Part shown: in pieces, positions 6,361 to 8,884 of the stretch | Layout of the letters: the number at the start of each line of letters is the position of its first letter | Numbering within the stretch: the first letter of the stretch is position 1 | Assembly (NCBI GenBank): GCA_900752285.1 | Contig: CAADUW010000141.1 | Location: 1-8,884 of the forward strand | Origin: an uncultured Oscillospiraceae bacterium | Lineage (GTDB): Bacteria; Bacillota; Clostridia; Oscillospirales; Oscillospiraceae | Length of the DNA stretch: 8,884 nucleotides | Direction of reading: 5' to 3' | Translations under genes and position numbers: made by a program | Notes under the pieces: model-generated | What the model saw: only the letters and a program-made list of their open reading frames with translations | Database searches by the model: none | What the model was told of the DNA's origin: nothing

Positions 6361-7401
6361 TTATGCTTCAAAGTAAGTATAGCCGTCGCTTTGCAGGACA
6401 ACCGTCCCGCCCTGCGCGCCGGGGCAGGTGAGAACAAAGGTGCGGGAGGTTACCTCTGCGGTAACGGGATAATCAGGACACTTGCAGTCCAACTCGGAAA
6501 GCTCTGCCGTGAAGTGCCCGTGACGTTCAAAGTGCCGGAACTCGGCATAGTAGATTTCCCGCAGGAGCAGCTTCCGCTTTTCGTTCTCCGGAACAGGCAT
6601 TTTTTCTCCGTTTTCCGTGAAGAACAGGAAGCCCCAGAACTCCGGGCAGTGAATGTCAATGAGACCCGTAGGCGCCCAGACCCAGTTGTCCTCCGGCAGC
6701 CATTTTCCGTTTTCGTCCAGAAGCTTGTTGTAGTCGGCGTCCACATGCCATTGCACCCTGGAAAAGTTCATCCGCCAGAATTCCCCCAGTCTGGGGGCAG
6801 TCCGCGGCGGATAGCAGCGCTCCAGCTCCGGCGGATTCTCTTCCAGAGAGTAGGTTTCCATCAGCCCCTGGAAGGGAATCCGGATCTCTGCGGACCAGAA
6901 GCGGTTGTCTGCCGCTGGATCGTTCACTGTACCCTCGATGTGCACGGCGGTTTCCAGTCCCTTCATATCCCACCCGGTGACGGAGCGTCCGCCGTCCCGA
7001 TAGGGATGGGTGAGCATCAGATCCCATTGGGTGTTCAGTGCGTTCATTTCCAACTCCATATAGTTGTGGGTGGAAGAACTTGGGTCCAGAAACACTTCAA
7101 AATCATTGTCATAGTACATGACGCTGTCCCGTTTGCGGATGCTTGCCCAGATTTCCGGACCTTCCAGCAGAGCGGCAATATACAGGTTTTTATCGTCCCA
7201 GCAAAGCTTTGCCCGGGTCTGGAACCGGGGGGTGGGAAAGTCGTAGCCGGAAATATCCGCAAAGGGAGCCGTGAAGGGGACATTTTCCCAGAAAGGCTTA
7301 TGAATATTCCCGTCCAGAACGAAGGCTCCTTTGGCTCTTGGGCAATAATAAACCGGCGGGTTCAGGGAAATCCGGGGAGTCTGAAAATGAAACTTTATCA
7401 T
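6361..7401 (-). CDS. Carbohydrate-binding family 9-like protein
   Basis: This 346-residue protein carries a CBM9-like, DOMON-related beta-sandwich over roughly residues 24-220. Marks are VLDGNIHKPFW (28-38), LCWDDKNLYIAALLE (66-80), YYDNDFEVFLDP (96-107), a MNALNTQWDL stretch and a RDGG motif, as in predicted sugar-binding proteins of Firmicutes and Bacteroidetes. There is no signal peptide, lipobox or membrane helix, so it is predicted to be cytoplasmic, unusual for a carbohydrate-binding module. The C-terminal 120 residues are of unclear type. The ATG at 7401 overlaps the fucosidase stop (ATGA), and AGGAGG lies 7 nt upstream inside the fucosidase coding end, so translation is probably coupled. 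With the fucosidase it probably helps recognise or process a fucosylated glycan. Catalysis is not established. Confidence 0.8.
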   Translation of the reverse strand: MIKFHFQTPRISLNPPVYYCPRAKGAFVLDGNIHKPFWENVPFTAPFADISGYDFPTPRFQTRAKLCWDDKNLYIAALLEGPEIWASIRKRDSVMYYDNDFEVFLDPSSSTHNYMELEMNALNTQWDLMLTHPYRDGGRSVTGWDMKGLETAVHIEGTVNDPAADNRFWSAEIRIPFQGLMETYSLEENPPELERCYPPRTAPRLGEFWRMNFSRVQWHVDADYNKLLDENGKWLPEDNWVWAPTGLIDIHCPEFWGFLFFTENGEKMPVPENEKRKLLLREIYYAEFRHFERHGHFTAELSELDCKCPDYPVTAEVTSRTFVLTCPGAQGGTVVLQSDGYTYFEA

Positions 7402-8714
7402 GCGGGTTCCTCCTTCAGCGTCACTTTCAATACGGTGTCGGTTTCGTCCGGGAGCAGCGGCTCCTCACCCAGATCGGCAAAGGCAAGCTGAGGATAACTG
7501 CTGCGGCACCAGTGGTGGGAAACGGGAATCTCGTGCCCGTCAGACAGGAGCCGAATGGAGCCAAGCTGTTCCGGGCGGATTCCGGTCAGGGGAACGGGTC
7601 CCAGCACCGGCTCAAACAGATGGTAGTACAGAACATTTCCGCACTGTGTAATTCTGCCGTATTCCGGCTTCGGAAGGTCAGAAGCCGTGCAGCCATAGAT
7701 GCTTTCCCGGTTCTTTTTCATCCACGTGCCAATTCCCTGCAGAATCTGCACGGATTGCTCCGGGAAATTTCCCCGGGCGTCCGGCCCTACGTTCAGCAGC
7801 ATGTTTCCACCCTTGGAAACACACTCCACCAGCTTGCGGATCAGCAGGGAAGCGGGCTTGTAGCTGCGATCGTTGGCACAGTACCCCCAGTGGTTGTTCA
7901 TGGTGATGCAGGATTCCCACACGACAGGCTCTCCCAGCTCGTTTCGAAGCCGATAGGGCGGGATCATGGTCTCCGGCGTCACAAAGTCGCCGTGGCAGGG
8001 CTGCGGGTGCGCGGAGGTGAGGGAACCAAAGCCTTCTCCGCTGGCCTCCAGCCGGTTATCAATGAGAATGCCGGGCTGCAGGCGGCGGACCATGTCCACA
8101 AGCTCATGTCCCTTCCAGGTCTCTGCACGCATGTCCCCATAGGAAAAGTCGAACCACATAATGTCCAGTTTTCCATAATTTTCGCAAAGCTCCCGTACCT
8201 GTCCGTGCAGGTAAGTAAGATAACGGTTAAAGTCCCGTTCCTCATTGCCGCATTCCGGGTTGTGACGCATGGGATGGTGCAGATCCCCATAGTGGGGATA
8301 GTCCGGGTGATGCCAGTCCAGCAGCGAGTAGTAAAGCCCGACCTTCAGCCCCTCTGCCCGGAAAGCGTCCAGAAATTCTTTCACAAGATCCCGTCCGCAG
8401 GGCGTACGGGTGGACTTGAAGTCCGTCAGAGCACTGTCAAACAGACAGAAACCGTCGTGGTGCTTGGCGGTCAGGACCGCATAGCGCATACCGGCTTCCT
8501 TTGCGAGCCTTGCCCACTTTACAGGGTCAAAATCCACGGGATCAAACTCGCGGAAGAAGGGCATATATGCTTCCTCGGGCATTTCCTCGGAATTGCGGAC
8601 CCATTCACCCCGCGCGGGGATGCTGTAAAGCCCCCAATGCAGAAACAGCCCAAACCGGGCCTCCTGAAACCATCGGGTGCGTTCCTCATAAGCCTGTCGT
8701 TCAAATGTATACAT
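7398..8714 (-). CDS. Alpha-L-fucosidase, glycoside hydrolase family 29
   Basis: This 438-residue protein releases terminal L-fucose from glycans with retention of configuration. The GH29 barrel is shown by RFGLFLHWGLYSIP (20-33), TAKHHDGFCLFDS (82-94), GLYYSLLDWHHP (126-137), IMWFDFSYG (185-193) with Asp189 as the likely nucleophile, GDFVTPE (242-248) and WESCITMNNHWGY (266-278). The acid/base cannot be fixed from sequence alone. A smaller C-terminal beta region follows residue 350. There is no signal peptide, so it probably acts in the cytoplasm on imported fucosyl oligosaccharides. The ATG at 8714 is preceded by AGAAAGGAT. It is the first gene of the operon and overlaps the CBM9-like gene by 4 nt. 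No clear promoter is seen upstream; a dispersed repeat lies 36 nt away. Linkage specificity is unknown. Confidence 0.94.
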   Translation of the reverse strand: MYTFERQAYEERTRWFQEARFGLFLHWGLYSIPARGEWVRNSEEMPEEAYMPFFREFDPVDFDPVKWARLAKEAGMRYAVLTAKHHDGFCLFDSALTDFKSTRTPCGRDLVKEFLDAFRAEGLKVGLYYSLLDWHHPDYPHYGDLHHPMRHNPECGNEERDFNRYLTYLHGQVRELCENYGKLDIMWFDFSYGDMRAETWKGHELVDMVRRLQPGILIDNRLEASGEGFGSLTSAHPQPCHGDFVTPETMIPPYRLRNELGEPVVWESCITMNNHWGYCANDRSYKPASLLIRKLVECVSKGGNMLLNVGPDARGNFPEQSVQILQGIGTWMKKNRESIYGCTASDLPKPEYGRITQCGNVLYYHLFEPVLGPVPLTGIRPEQLGSIRLLSDGHEIPVSHHWCRSSYPQLAFADLGEEPLLPDETDTVLKVTLKEEPA

Positions 8715-8749
8715 GGCAGGTATCCTTTCTGAAAAAAAGAATTTAACCC

Positions 8750-8787
8750 ACGGCGCGAAGCGCCCTTGGCTCTCCCTTTGGGAAAGC
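8750..8787 (-). repeat. Partial, inverted copy of the dispersed palindromic repeat
   Basis: Read on the minus strand this matches 89-126 at 36 of 38 positions: the GGGAGAGC-type hairpin, the linker and the GGCGC/GCGCC hairpin. The first hairpin of the left copy is missing, and one arm of the remaining first stem has a C-A mismatch. Both copies run into a similar TAAATT stretch after the shared part, which hints at a common boundary. It lies between the fucosidase ribosome binding site and anything further upstream, so the operon promoter is either inside, beyond, or replaced by this element. Confidence 0.7.
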
Positions 8788-8814
8788 TCAGCGTGTCAAA
8801 AAAGCCTCGCAGAG

Positions 8815-8836
8815 TTTGCCGCCCGCAGGCGGCAAA
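8815..8836. repeat. GC-rich 9 bp hairpin upstream of the fucosidase operon
   Basis: TTTGCCGCC (8815-8823) and GGCGGCAAA (8828-8836) are perfect arms around a CGCA loop. No T-run follows directly on either strand; on the minus strand a T6 stretch comes only about 11 nt later (8804-8799). Confidence 0.5.
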
Positions 8837-8848
8837 GGGATTCTGATC

Positions 8849-8881
8849 ATTTTCTGTCGGGGCGTGTACCTGACAGAAAAT
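8849..8881. repeat. Long inverted repeat at the right edge
   Basis: ATTTTCTGTCGGG (8849-8861) pairs with CCTGACAGAAAAT (8869-8881): 13 bp with one G-T wobble and a 7 nt loop. There is no T-run after the stem, so it is not a typical terminator. It lies about 135 nt upstream of the fucosidase start and could be an operator or another intergenic palindrome; the window ends 3 nt later. Confidence 0.5.
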
Positions 8882-8884
8882 ACC

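Noticed and set aside
7338..8732. Plus-strand open frame of 464 codons antisense to the fucosidase
   Set aside because: The minus strand carries a full GH29 protein with catalytic motifs; the antisense translation shows no family pattern. The same applies to long plus-strand frames at 1662-2387, 5571-6431 and 6391-7491.
8794..8799. TTGACA on the minus strand as the -35 of the fucosidase promoter
   Set aside because: The position 17 nt downstream reads GGGAGA inside the repeat, not a -10 box, so a perfect -35 alone is not enough.
1..8884. CRISPR array, tRNA or rRNA genes, transposase or phage genes
   Set aside because: No regularly spaced direct repeats, cloverleaf or rRNA motifs, or mobile-element protein motifs were seen on either strand.

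Overview
This 8.9 kb window looks like a chromosomal segment from a GC-rich member of the Clostridia, most likely an Oscillospiraceae/Ruminococcaceae-type gut bacterium. The pointers are a SAM-I riboswitch ahead of metK, a SpoVB-like flippase, a tandem OB-fold SSB, strong Gram-positive Shine-Dalgarno sequences, and hairpin-rich dispersed repeats of a type I associate with these genomes. The assignment rests on recognition alone; no 16S gene or database match is available.

Layout, left to right. (1) Positions 1-126 hold a cluster of hairpins, including a dispersed repeat whose partial inverted copy lies at 8750-8787. (2) On the minus strand, nth (endonuclease III) is followed by a SpoVB/MATE-like lipid-carrier flippase; a hairpin in the gap covers the flippase ribosome binding site. 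(3) Also on the minus strand are a rhomboid-fold membrane protein with a C-terminal zinc ribbon, closed by a clear intrinsic terminator, and a tandem OB-fold single-stranded DNA-binding protein. (4) At 4112-4143 the rhomboid-like gene and metK diverge. The -35 boxes of both promoters overlap the arms of one 8 bp inverted repeat. (5) On the plus strand, metK has a consensus promoter, a SAM-I aptamer, an antiterminator/terminator expression platform, and a strong terminator after the gene. (6) On the minus strand, converging on metK, three tightly packed genes form an apparent operon: GH29 alpha-L-fucosidase, a CBM9-like protein (ATGA overlap) and a PHP-domain phosphoesterase of the histidinol-phosphatase type (17-nt gap).

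How the parts work together: metK is controlled by its own product, SAM, through transcription attenuation. The fucosidase operon lacks visible export signals, so it most likely acts on imported fucosylated glycans in the cytoplasm. The role of the PHP protein there is open, since no histidine genes are nearby. The remaining genes serve DNA repair, DNA binding and envelope functions. I see no phage, insertion sequence, CRISPR array, tRNA or rRNA. The window reads as ordinary core and catabolic chromosome; the points of interest are regulatory architecture, an unusual operon partner and some divergent family members.
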